The notes under the pieces: model-generated
Database searches by the model: none
What the model saw: the letters and a program-made list of their open reading frames with translations, nothing else
Told to the model about the DNA's origin: nothing
Shown: positions 7,504 to 14,947 of the stretch, piece by piece
Layout: the number at the start of each line of letters is the position of its first letter
How positions within the stretch are numbered: the first letter of the stretch is position 1
Program-made: the position numbers and the translations under genes
NCBI GenBank assembly: GCA_039933635.1
Contig: JBDTNQ010000090.1
Coordinates: forward strand, 1 to 17,886
DNA: 17,886 nt
Origin: JBDTNQ01 sp039933635
Lineage (GTDB): Bacteria > Acidobacteriota > Vicinamibacteria > Vicinamibacterales > SCN-69-37
Direction: 5' to 3'

Positions 7504-8148
7504 TCAGCCTTCCAGGGTCCGGGGCCCGCAGTAGCACTGGAGCCGCTCGCGCGTTGTCGCGACAACGCGGTCGACGTGCGCCACAGGCACCGTCGGAGGC
7601 GCGTAGATCACGACAAACAGGCACGTGGTGGCGCAGGTCACCATCGTCCTGGCCGAATCTGATGTCGGATTGCCGAAGGGGCCCGCGTCATCAGCGACCG
7701 TCAGGCGGCCAGCGACGTGGACGACATCCTTGCGGATGCCGGGATAGGCCTCGCCGTCGCGGCCCAGCCGCAAGACGATCTCACCCTCGATGCGCGTGGC
7801 GTCGTACAGCCCGAAGGGCAGTTGCGACTCCATCGAACACCAGTTCACGACGTCGACCGCGGTGTTGATGCGCGGCAACGGCTCCCCGCGGCGCACGCGG
7901 CGCACCAGCGCTTCGGACGACGGGCGCACCTTGGTCGGATCGAGCCCGACCGCCTTGTACATCGAGCGGACTGCGGCCGTGATGTCGGCCAAGTCCGTGG
8001 ACCCCCTGCCCCGCTCCGCCGCAAGTCGCAGCGCCTCGTCGAGGCCCGCCACGTCACTTCGAACGGCGACGTCCGCAAGCACGAACGACGCGGGGCGAAC
8101 GATCGTGGCGGTCTCTGGCGCGACCGTCAGTGCGTTCTCGCCGGCCAT
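7504..8148 (-). CDS. Stand-alone B3/B4 (PheRS beta-like) domain protein
   Basis: A 214-residue protein matching the B3/B4 domain of the phenylalanyl-tRNA synthetase beta subunit, the part that hydrolyses mischarged Tyr-tRNA-Phe in that enzyme. Diagnostic stretches are RINTAVDVVNWCSMESQLPF (about 118-137), GLYDATRIEGEI, YPGIRKDVVHVAGR and GPFGNPTSDSARTMVT. There is no catalytic synthetase core and no other PheT domain, so it is not a truncated pheT. ATG at 8148 abuts the plsC TGA with no gap, implying coupled translation; no ribosome site is seen. Stand-alone members occur in many bacteria with no settled function. Editing of a free mischarged tRNA or amino-acid binding are possibilities, not shown here. 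Confidence 0.8.
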   Translation of the reverse strand: MAGENALTVAPETATIVRPASFVLADVAVRSDVAGLDEALRLAAERGRGSTDLADITAAVRSMYKAVGLDPTKVRPSSEALVRRVRRGEPLPRINTAVDVVNWCSMESQLPFGLYDATRIEGEIVLRLGRDGEAYPGIRKDVVHVAGRLTVADDAGPFGNPTSDSARTMVTCATTCLFVVIYAPPTVPVAHVDRVVATTRERLQCYCGPRTLEG

Positions 8149-8895
8149 TCAGGGCGTTGCGCCTGGTACGGGCGCATGCGCTTCAGGAATCGCGGTCGCG
8201 ATCATGGCGCGCGTGCGCTCGGCGAGGCCGCGCGCGTCCTCGCGCGTCATGCCCGTCGTATCGATCGGTGGGTGAATGGTGACCGTCACATGGCCCGGGC
8301 GGGTCATCAGGCGTCCCTTCAGCATCACGAGTCGCGTGCCCGATACGGACACCGGAACGATGGGCAGCCCGCTGTCAATCGCGAGCAGAAACACCCCGCC
8401 CTTGAAGCGGCCGACGCGGCCATCGCGGCTTCGTGTGCCTTCGGGAAAGATGATGAGCGAGGCCTGCTGCGAGATCATCCGGCGCATCTTCTTCAACACG
8501 CTGGCACCAGGATTATCTCGATCGATCAGCAGATGGCCCGAACGCTGAAGATGCCATCCAAGAAATGGAAACCTGCCCAGAGACGCCTTCGAAATGATCC
8601 GCAACTGGATCGGCACGGTCCAGAAGAGGACCGGAATGTCGTAGATGCTCTGATGGTTCGATGCGACCACGACGCTCCGACCGTCAGTCGGCGCGGTCCC
8701 TCGCACGTCGACGACGACGCCGGTGGTTTTCAGGATCAGCCAGGACCAGGCGCGCGCGCAGCGATGCGCGAAATATCCACGCGTATCGAAGAACGTGGAC
8801 AGGAGCGACGCCGTGCCGAGGACGATCGTGTAGATCCCGATGGCGGGAATCAGGAAGAAGACTGTCCGCCACCAGTGGTATGGCGGCAGCTTCAC
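8149..8895 (-). CDS. plsC: 1-acyl-sn-glycerol-3-phosphate acyltransferase (PlsC family)
   Basis: A 248-residue membrane acyltransferase predicted to convert lysophosphatidic acid to phosphatidic acid. A hydrophobic N-terminal segment (about 11-35) is the likely anchor. Block I is SNHQSIYDIPVL with catalytic His81 and Asp86. Block III is IIFPEGTRSRDG (FPEG at 150-153), and block IV is PIVPVSVSG. The start is GTG at 8895, overlapping the stop of the PIN-TRAM gene (GTGA). Paralogous acyltransferases share these blocks, so the precise substrate is inferred. The gene interrupts the radA-yacL-ispD order known from Bacillus. Confidence 0.88.
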   Translation of the reverse strand: MKLPPYHWWRTVFFLIPAIGIYTIVLGTASLLSTFFDTRGYFAHRCARAWSWLILKTTGVVVDVRGTAPTDGRSVVVASNHQSIYDIPVLFWTVPIQLRIISKASLGRFPFLGWHLQRSGHLLIDRDNPGASVLKKMRRMISQQASLIIFPEGTRSRDGRVGRFKGGVFLLAIDSGLPIVPVSVSGTRLVMLKGRLMTRPGHVTVTIHPPIDTTGMTREDARGLAERTRAMIATAIPEAHAPVPGATP

Positions 8896-9962
8896 GCGTT
8901 TGCGGCCGGGCGCGGGCGTCGGCCCGAATCCTCGCGGCTGTCGGCGCGAGGCTGGCCGCCGTCCGCGGACGAACCGGCCGGCTCAACATGGCGCCCGAAG
9001 ATCATCCGGCCGGCCGTCGTCTGCAGCACGCTCGTGACGACAATGTCCAGGTTGCGACCAATACGGCTCCGCGCGTTGTCCACGACGACCATCGTGCCGT
9101 CATCGAGATACGCCACGCCCTGGTTGTACTCCTTGCCTTCCTTGAGGATGAAGACGTTCATCACCTCACCTGGCAGCACGACTGGCTTCAACGCGTTGGC
9201 CAGCTCGTTGATGTTGAGCACTTCGACGCCGCGAAGCTGCGCGACTTTGTTCAGGTTGAAATCGTTCGTGACGATGCGGGCGAGCAGCGAGCGCGCCAGC
9301 TCGATGAGCTTCATGTCGACTTCCTTGACCGCCGGGAAATCGAGCTCGGAAATCACGACCTCGACGCCAGACATCTTCTGCATCCGGTGCAGGATGTCCA
9401 GGCCGCGCCGGCCCCGATTCCTCTTGAGCGAGTCGGAGGAGTCCGCCACGAACTGCAGCTCCTTCAGCACGAACTGCGGCACGACGAGCGTGCCGTCGAG
9501 GAAGCCGGTTTCGACGATGTCGGCGACGCGACCGTCGATGATGACGCTCGTGTCGAGGATGCGATAGCGCTTCTGCGGGCGGGCGTCCTGGAACAGCGAC
9601 GCGAACTTCGACGGCTCGAGCCACTCGCCCTTGCGGATGCCCATCACCAGTCCCAGATACGGCAGGACGACGATGATCAGGCCGTGGAGGAAGCGGACCT
9701 GGTTACTGGCGGTATCGGCCCAAAACAACGCGGTTCCGAGGGCCTTCGCGATGGTGAGGCCAAGGCTGAAGCCGAGCAGACCACCGAGCAGATTCGTGAC
9801 AGCAGCGTCGCGGAGCCGCGCTTCGGCGGCGATGATCAGGGCCGCAACGCTGAGACCGAGCAGGATGTTGAAGATGACGGGGCCATCGATCGGCTGTATG
9901 AGCGTTGCCGAGTACACGACAACGGCGGCAAACAGGGCCCGGACGAACAGGAAGCCGCGCAC
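8892..9962 (-). CDS. Membrane-anchored PIN-TRAM domain protein (YacL family)
   Basis: 356 residues. Four hydrophobic segments (about 7-23, 30-47, 57-75, 92-108) form an N-terminal membrane domain. A PIN nuclease domain (about 132-255) follows, with acidic residues Asp137 and Asp143 in ILDTSVIIDGR, Glu168, Asp216 and Asp234 (TNDFN). A TRAM RNA-binding domain (about 262-325) and a disordered tail come last. This is the architecture of Bacillus YacL, a putative ribonuclease of unsettled role, and the position after radA and before ispD also matches. GTG at 9962 is chosen because the hydrophobic segment starts there; it lacks a ribosome site, and a -10-like TAGAAT ends five bases upstream, so the mRNA may be leaderless. 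Confidence 0.88.
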   Translation of the reverse strand: MRGFLFVRALFAAVVVYSATLIQPIDGPVIFNILLGLSVAALIIAAEARLRDAAVTNLLGGLLGFSLGLTIAKALGTALFWADTASNQVRFLHGLIIVVLPYLGLVMGIRKGEWLEPSKFASLFQDARPQKRYRILDTSVIIDGRVADIVETGFLDGTLVVPQFVLKELQFVADSSDSLKRNRGRRGLDILHRMQKMSGVEVVISELDFPAVKEVDMKLIELARSLLARIVTNDFNLNKVAQLRGVEVLNINELANALKPVVLPGEVMNVFILKEGKEYNQGVAYLDDGTMVVVDNARSRIGRNLDIVVTSVLQTTAGRMIFGRHVEPAGSSADGGQPRADSREDSGRRPRPAANA

Positions 9963-9967
9963 GGCGT

Positions 9968-9996
9968 ATTCTAGCCCGTTTCGGCGCCCGTCTCGA
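9968..9996 (-). promoter_or_regulatory. Candidate promoter of the PIN-TRAM/plsC/B3-B4 unit
   Basis: On the minus strand TCGAGA (9991-9996, 4 of 6 to TTGACA) and TAGAAT (9968-9973, 5 of 6 to TATAAT) are 17 bases apart. The expected start point falls at the GTG codon. It lies in the 144-base gap after radA, which otherwise shows only a weak inverted repeat (GTTTCG/CGAAAC). Confidence 0.35.
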
Positions 9997-10106
9997 AACA
10001 GCAGGGCAACCGACGAGCGCCATTTCCCGCTGGAGGACGCATTTCTGCACGCGGCAACACGCGATCACGCGCCGCCCGGCTACCGGCCCTGGCCGATAGA
10101 AGGCAG

Positions 10107-11471
10107 TCACAGGAGGGCATCGAGGGCCTCGCCCACCGTCCGGACGCCGACCACCTCCATCGAGGCGGGCACGTCGGCCGGTGAGATGTTGCCCTCGGGC
10201 AACACGCAGCGCCGGAAGCCCAGCTGCGCGGCTTCACGCACGCGAAGCGCCGCCTGGGTGGTCGCGCGCACTTCACCGGCGAGTCCCACCTCGCCGAACA
10301 CGACCGCGTCGGAGGCCACCGCGCGATTCCTGAGACTCGAGGCCACGGCGACGAGCACCGCGAGATCGGCCGCCGGTTCGTCGACGCGAATCCCGCCGGC
10401 CACGTTCACGAACACATCGTCGGTCGCGAGGCTGAGACCGGCGCGCTTGTCGAGGACGGCGAGCAGCAGGGCCAGGCGACTTTGATCCAGTCCGTTCGCG
10501 GTACGGCGCGCATTGCCGTAGGTCGCCGCGCTCACCAGCGCCTGGACCTCAACCAGGATGGGCCGCGAGCCTTCGATGGTGCAGAGCACGGTCGACCCGG
10601 GCACGTTCATTGGCCGTTCGGAGAGGAACAGTTTCGACGGGTTCGGCACCGCTCGCAAGCCCGCCCCTGTCATTTCGAACACGCCGAGCTCGCTGACCGC
10701 ACCGAAACGATTCTTCACCGCCCGCACGAGGCGATGCGCGTGGTGCTGCTCGCCTTCGAAGTAGAGGACCGTGTCCACGACATGCTCGAGCACTTTAGGA
10801 CCGGCGAGGCTGCCGTCCTTTGTGACGTGCCCGACGAGGATGGTCGGCAGATTGCGGCCTTTCGCGGTGAAGAGCAAATCGGTGGCGGCCTGACGGACCT
10901 GACCGACGCTTCCAGGCGCCGACGCGATCTTCAACGAAAACACGGTCTGGATCGAATCCACGATGAGCAACGAAGGCTTGAGTCGATCCACTTCTTCGAG
11001 GAGACGCTCGATGCACGTTTCCGCGAGCAGGAACAGGGAGCCGCCCTGCACGCCCAATCGATCGCCGCGCAACTTGACCTGGTGCTCGGACTCTTCCCCG
11101 GAGCAATACAGCACGGGCCCCACGCCCGTCGCGAAATGGGCGGCCGCCTGCAGGAGCAGCGTGGACTTGCCGATGCCGGGTTCTCCACCGAGCAGCACGA
11201 GGGATCCTGGCACGATGCCACCACCGAGCACGCGATCGAACTCGCTGATCCCGGTGCTCAACCGCTCCGCGACGATGCTGTCCACGGCGCCATACGCCCG
11301 CGCGCCCTTGCCCCCCATCATCGGCGCCGCGCCACGCGGCTCCGGGGCGGCCGCGGCCTCGCGTTCCTCGACGAACGAATTCCAGGCGCCGCAGTCCGTG
11401 CACCGCCCAAGCCACTTCTGTGACTGCGCGCCGCAGGTCTGACAGACGAAGAGGGACTTCGGTGACTTCAT
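10107..11471 (-). CDS. radA: DNA repair protein RadA
   Basis: A 454-residue RadA/Sms, a RecA-like helicase that promotes branch migration during recombinational repair. A zinc finger uses Cys10, Cys13, Cys24 and Cys27. The RecA core has Walker A GGEPGIGKST (95-104), LLIVDSIQT (Walker B, 168-176) and the RadA signature KNRFG (253-257). The C-terminal third is the Lon-protease-like domain without a protease site (VNVAGGIRVDEPAADLAVLV, GEVGLAGEVR). ATG at 11471 is set by the zinc-finger alignment; AGG lies six bases upstream. It follows alr after 52 bases. In Bacillus radA is followed by disA and yacL; disA is absent here. Confidence 0.97.
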   Translation of the reverse strand: MKSPKSLFVCQTCGAQSQKWLGRCTDCGAWNSFVEEREAAAAPEPRGAAPMMGGKGARAYGAVDSIVAERLSTGISEFDRVLGGGIVPGSLVLLGGEPGIGKSTLLLQAAAHFATGVGPVLYCSGEESEHQVKLRGDRLGVQGGSLFLLAETCIERLLEEVDRLKPSLLIVDSIQTVFSLKIASAPGSVGQVRQAATDLLFTAKGRNLPTILVGHVTKDGSLAGPKVLEHVVDTVLYFEGEQHHAHRLVRAVKNRFGAVSELGVFEMTGAGLRAVPNPSKLFLSERPMNVPGSTVLCTIEGSRPILVEVQALVSAATYGNARRTANGLDQSRLALLLAVLDKRAGLSLATDDVFVNVAGGIRVDEPAADLAVLVAVASSLRNRAVASDAVVFGEVGLAGEVRATTQAALRVREAAQLGFRRCVLPEGNISPADVPASMEVVGVRTVGEALDALL

Positions 11472-11523
11472 ATCAACCTGGAACTTCGGACTTCACGGGA
11501 AACAGGTGGCCGCAGTGGCCGTT

Positions 11524-12678
11524 CTACGTTCGACGCTCCGCGTTCTCAGTGGTCTCGTACCGTCGCTCAATCCGACTCCCCAGACGACACACGATCTCCC
11601 AGGGAATGGTGCCGACGGCCGCGGCCATTTCGCGGGCGGTGATTTGCTCGCCGTCCTGTTCGCCAATGAGCACCACGGCGTCGCCTGGCGAGACGTCGAG
11701 GCCCGTGACATCGATCATCAGCATGTCCATGCAGACCGCACCGACGATCGGGACGCGACGGCCGCGGACGAGCGCATGGCCGCGATTGCCCAGGCGCGTG
11801 TCCAGACCGTCCGCGTAGCCCGCGGGCACGATCGCGAGCGTCCGCGGGCCGTCGGCGTGCCAGCGCAGACCGTAGCTTGTCCCTTCACCGGGCCGCACGC
11901 CCTTCACCGCCACGATACGACTGGCGAGTGACAGGGCAGGTCGCAGGGGCAGCTCAGATGCGAGCGGCGGCGGCACGATCCCGTAGAGCAGCAGGCCCGG
12001 ACGGACCCACTCGAGCCACGTGCGGGCATCTCGCAGGAACGCCGCGGAGTTGCAGGCATGACGCCGGGCGTGCCGCAGACCGAGCGCCCCCAGCGCCGCC
12101 ATCGCCTGATCGAACCGGCGTCGCTGCTCCTCGAAGAACGTCGACTCGGGTTCGTCGGCGCTCGCAAAGTGCGTATAGACGGCGTCGATGCGCAGATGTG
12201 CGCTCTGCAGTACCGCAGGCATGGTCCGCCGCAGGTTGTCGTGTCGGAAGCCGAGCCGATTCATGCCCGTGTCGATCTTCAGATGACATCCGACCGTGAC
12301 CCCGCGCGCCGTCGCCCGGGCCTCGAGCGCGCGCGCCGCGCCCGGCGTGGACACGGTCGGCGTCAGGCCGAACTCGAACACGCCGTCGAGCTCGCTGACG
12401 CTGAGTGCGCCAAACACGAGAATGGGCAACGTGACGCCGGCCTGCCGCAGCGCGATGCCCTCCTCGATATCCGCGCACGCGAGCATCGAAGCACCGGCCT
12501 CCTCCAGCGCCGGCCCCACCACCGTGGCGCCATGACCGTAGGCGTTGGCTTTGACGACGGCGATGATGCCGGGTGGAGCGGGACGGTCGTTCGCCTCGCG
12601 CGCGACGAGCCGCGCGACCTCGCGACAATTGGCGCGGATCGCGTCGAGGTTGACCGTGGCAATCGTCGGCCGAATCAC
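11524..12678 (-). CDS. alr: Alanine racemase
   Basis: A 384-residue PLP enzyme that interconverts L- and D-alanine for peptidoglycan. The TIM barrel carries the PLP lysine Lys43 in VVKANAYGHGA. The C-terminal barrel domain has the catalytic Tyr269 (GTSYGLRW) and VCMDMLMIDV. Family landmarks TGMNRLG and HACNSAA are present. The start is GTG at 12678, overlapping the dnaB stop (GTGA); dnaB-alr adjacency also occurs in E. coli. The last dozen residues (YETTENAERRT) are encoded by GAAC-rich repeat-like DNA that continues into the spacer, so the C-terminus looks extended by spacer sequence. Confidence 0.96.
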   Translation of the reverse strand: MIRPTIATVNLDAIRANCREVARLVAREANDRPAPPGIIAVVKANAYGHGATVVGPALEEAGASMLACADIEEGIALRQAGVTLPILVFGALSVSELDGVFEFGLTPTVSTPGAARALEARATARGVTVGCHLKIDTGMNRLGFRHDNLRRTMPAVLQSAHLRIDAVYTHFASADEPESTFFEEQRRRFDQAMAALGALGLRHARRHACNSAAFLRDARTWLEWVRPGLLLYGIVPPPLASELPLRPALSLASRIVAVKGVRPGEGTSYGLRWHADGPRTLAIVPAGYADGLDTRLGNRGHALVRGRRVPIVGAVCMDMLMIDVTGLDVSPGDAVVLIGEQDGEQITAREMAAAVGTIPWEIVCRLGSRIERRYETTENAERRT

Positions 12679-14027
12679 TCGCCCGCCTGCCGGTCGTACG
12701 TACCGGCCGCCAGGTTCTCGAACCGGGTGTACTGCTTGAGGAACGCCAGCTTCACCGACCCGGTCGGGCCGTTCCGCTGTTTGCCGATGATGATTTCGGC
12801 CATGCCTTCGGTGTCCGGATTCCGCTCGCCCTCCACCTGGTACATGTCCTCGCGGAAGATGAAGAGCACGATGTCGGCGTCCTGTTCGAGGGCGCCGGAC
12901 TCGCGCAGGTCCGACAGCTGCGGCCGGTGATCGCTGCGCGTCTCGGGCGCGCGGCTGAGCTGGCTGAGCGCGAGGATGGGAATCTCGAGCTCCTTCGCCA
13001 GAATCTTCATCGCGCGCGAGATCGACGAGAGTTCCTGCTGCCGGCTCTCGAACTTGCCGCGGCCCTGCATGAGCTGCAGGTAGTCGACAATCAGCATGTC
13101 GAGCCCGTGCTCCATCTTGAGACGCCGGGACTTGGCGCGCATCTCCAGAATGCCGATGCCCGGCGTGTCGTCGATGAACACCTTCGCGTCATGGAGCCTG
13201 GCGAACGCCTCGACCAGCCGAGCGTAGTCCTGTTCGCCGAAGAAGCCGCCGCGGAAGCGATGCGCATCCACGCGCGCCTCGGACGTGAGCATGCGCATGA
13301 ACAGCTGCTCCTTCGACATCTCCAGGCTGAACACGCCGACGCTCTTGCCTGCTTCGATCGCGCTGTTGAGCGCCATGTTCATGACGAAGCTCGTCTTGCC
13401 CATGCCCGGGCGCGCCGCGATGATGATCAGGTCGGACTTCTGGAATCCGGACGTCATCTCGTCCAGATCGACGAATCCGGTGGGCACACCGGTCACCAGA
13501 CCGCGCTGCTGCTGCAGCTTTTCGATCATCTGGTAGCCCGAGTCCACCATTTCGCCCACGCGCACGAAGCCCGATCGCATGCGGTGTTCGGCGATCTGGA
13601 AGATGGACCGCTCCGCTTCGTCGAGCAGGCTGTCGGCGTCTTCTTCGGCGTCGTACGCCCGCCCGAGCACTTCGGTAGCCGACTGAATCAGCCGCCGCAG
13701 CGTCGACTTTTCCTTGACGATCCGCGCGTAGTGTTCGACGTTGGCCGACCGCGGCACGCCGTCGGTGAGGGCGCTGATGTACGCCGGCCCGCCGACCTCG
13801 TCCAATTCCCCCGATCGCACGAGCTCGTCCTTGAGCGTGACCAGATCGATGGGCTGGCTGCGCTCCGAGAGCCCGATCATCTTGTCGAACAGCCGCCGAT
13901 GCGCGTCACGGAAGAAATCGCCGGAGTCGATGACCTCCGTCGCCTGGTTGAATGCGTGGTTGTTGATCAGGATCGCGCCCAGCACGCATTTCTCGGCTTC
14001 GAGGTTGTGCGGAAGGGTGCGGTCCAT
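12675..14027 (-). CDS. dnaB: Replicative DNA helicase DnaB
   Basis: A 450-residue hexameric 5'-3' helicase that unwinds DNA at the fork and recruits primase. The N-terminal domain (about 4-150) opens RTLPHNLEAEKCVLGAIL. The RecA-like motor has Walker A AARPGMGKTS (204-213), Walker B LIVDYLQLM (312-320), LSDLRESGALEQDAD and the C-terminal KQRNGPTG (416-423). There is no intein in the Walker A loop, where DnaB inteins often sit. ATG at 14027 is chosen by alignment, with AAGG seven bases upstream; an in-frame extension to 14159 would run through the rplI terminator. It is the first gene after that terminator and heads a likely operon with alr. Confidence 0.97.
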   Translation of the reverse strand: MDRTLPHNLEAEKCVLGAILINNHAFNQATEVIDSGDFFRDAHRRLFDKMIGLSERSQPIDLVTLKDELVRSGELDEVGGPAYISALTDGVPRSANVEHYARIVKEKSTLRRLIQSATEVLGRAYDAEEDADSLLDEAERSIFQIAEHRMRSGFVRVGEMVDSGYQMIEKLQQQRGLVTGVPTGFVDLDEMTSGFQKSDLIIIAARPGMGKTSFVMNMALNSAIEAGKSVGVFSLEMSKEQLFMRMLTSEARVDAHRFRGGFFGEQDYARLVEAFARLHDAKVFIDDTPGIGILEMRAKSRRLKMEHGLDMLIVDYLQLMQGRGKFESRQQELSSISRAMKILAKELEIPILALSQLSRAPETRSDHRPQLSDLRESGALEQDADIVLFIFREDMYQVEGERNPDTEGMAEIIIGKQRNGPTGSVKLAFLKQYTRFENLAAGTYDRQAGE

Positions 14028-14085
14028 GGGAGGCCTTGGGAACGCTGAACTCCGAACGCGAAGTTCGAGCGACGAACGACGACCG

Positions 14086-14128
14086 CAAAAAGAAGCCGCC
14101 GGTCGGGAAAGCATACCCCGCCGGCGGC
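14086..14128 (-). terminator. Rho-independent terminator after rplI
   Basis: On the minus strand GCCGCCGG-CGGG pairs with CCCG-A-CCGGCGGC, a 12-base-pair stem with one bulged A and a nine-base loop, followed directly by TTCTTTTTG. It lies 58 bases after the rplI stop and ends the prs/ribosomal-protein transcript before dnaB. A second, T-poor hairpin lies at 14137-14164. Confidence 0.8.
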
Positions 14129-14136
14129 CGTGTTCC

Positions 14137-14164
14137 GAACTTTGACCGTGTCGGTTCAAAGTTC
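14137..14164. other. AT-richer inverted repeat upstream of the rplI terminator
   Basis: gaactttga pairs with tcaaagttc, extended by ccg/cgg with one bulged base, around a three-base loop. It lies between the rplI stop and the terminator. It is unusually AT-rich for this window and may protect the mRNA 3' end; on the plus strand no proper T-run follows. Confidence 0.45.
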
Positions 14165-14185
14165 TTGATTGTCGCGCGTCCGTGT

Positions 14186-14638
14186 CTACTGCGCCGCGGC
14201 CACCTTGACCTTGAGCGTGGCCGTGATGTCGCGGTGGAGTCTCACCGGCACCTCGTGCTCGCCCAGGGACTTGAGCGGGTCGGCCAGCTGGATCTTCCGG
14301 CGGTCGATCGTCAGGTCGCGGGCCGCCAAGGCCTCGGCGATGTCGGCGGTCGTCACCGAGCCGTAGAGCGTGTCGTTCTCGCCCACGCGACGGCCGATCG
14401 TGATCTCGGTGGCCTCGAGACGCGCCTGCAACGCCTGCGCCTCCTTCAGCTCGTCAGCATCCTTGGCCTCGGCACGCGCGCGCTCGCGCTCGATCTGCCG
14501 TTTGTTCTCGTCGGTCACGGCCAGCGCCAGCTTGCGCGGGAACAGGAAGTTCCTCGCGTAGCCATTCGCGACCTTCACGACTTCGCCGCGTCGACCGAGG
14601 TGTTCGACGTGCTCCTTCAGAATGACTTCGATGGACAT
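14186..14638 (-). CDS. rplI: 50S ribosomal protein L9
   Basis: A 150-residue L9, the usual length. The N-terminal rRNA-binding domain (MSIEVILKEHVEHLGRRGEV, then GYARNFLFPRKLA) is followed by a long charged connecting helix (about 42-75) and the C-terminal domain (TLYGSVTTADIAEAL, DRRKIQLADPLKSLGEHEV). ATG at 14638 is preceded by GGAGGAG three bases upstream. It begins 15 bases after rpsR and is the last gene before the terminator, in the conserved rpsF-rpsR-rplI order. Confidence 0.97.
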   Translation of the reverse strand: MSIEVILKEHVEHLGRRGEVVKVANGYARNFLFPRKLALAVTDENKRQIERERARAEAKDADELKEAQALQARLEATEITIGRRVGENDTLYGSVTTADIAEALAARDLTIDRRKIQLADPLKSLGEHEVPVRLHRDITATLKVKVAAAQ

Positions 14639-14653
14639 GGTCTCCTCCGGCCG

Positions 14654-14947
14654 TCAATCGGTGACGTAGGGCACGAGCGCAATCTGTCGCGCCCGCTTGA
14701 TGGCCGTCTGCAGCGCGCGCTGATGCGTTGCGCACACTCCGGAAATGCGACGCGGCTGAATCTTGCCGCGCTCCGGAATGAACGGCGCCAGCAGCCGGAC
14801 GTCCTTGTAGTTGATGTAGTCGATCTTCTCGACGCAGAACTTGCAGACCCGGCGGCGGCGAAAGAACCCACGACGCCCCTTGTCCTTGTCCTTGTCTTTG
14901 TCCTTGTCGGCGGAGTTACGGCCTCCGCGGCCTCCCATTTCACTCAT
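14654..14947 (-). CDS. rpsR: 30S ribosomal protein S18 with (Asp-Lys)5 N-terminal tail
   Basis: A 97-residue S18, longer than the usual 75-90. The core (about 25-97) has RRRRVCKFCVEKIDYINYKD and ISGVCATHQRALQTAIKRAR. Cys35, Cys38, Cys72 and His75 suggest a zinc-binding form. The first 24 residues are an unusual tail: a glycine-rich MSEMGGRGGR, then five Asp-Lys pairs (14-23) encoded by a six-base tandem repeat. ATG at 14947 overlaps the rpsF stop (ATGA), with GAGGTG nearby inside the last rpsF repeat. S18 and S6 form a heterodimer on the 30S platform. The core is certain; the tail may vary between strains. Confidence 0.96.
   Translation of the reverse strand: MSEMGGRGGRNSADKDKDKDKDKGRRGFFRRRRVCKFCVEKIDYINYKDVRLLAPFIPERGKIQPRRISGVCATHQRALQTAIKRARQIALVPYVTD
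14880..14908 (-). repeat. Six-base tandem repeat in rpsR
   Basis: Nearly five units of ttgtcc (one unit ttgtct) in phase with the reading frame, encoding (Asp-Lys)5. Because the unit is a multiple of three, copy-number change would not break the frame. Confidence 0.9.

Noticed and set aside
7717..9567. 616-codon plus-strand open frame spanning three genes
   Set aside because: It runs antisense across the B3/B4, plsC and PIN-TRAM genes, is low-complexity and has no family features.
14137..14164. Second terminator after rplI
   Set aside because: Good inverted repeat but no T-run on the minus strand; kept only as a hairpin.
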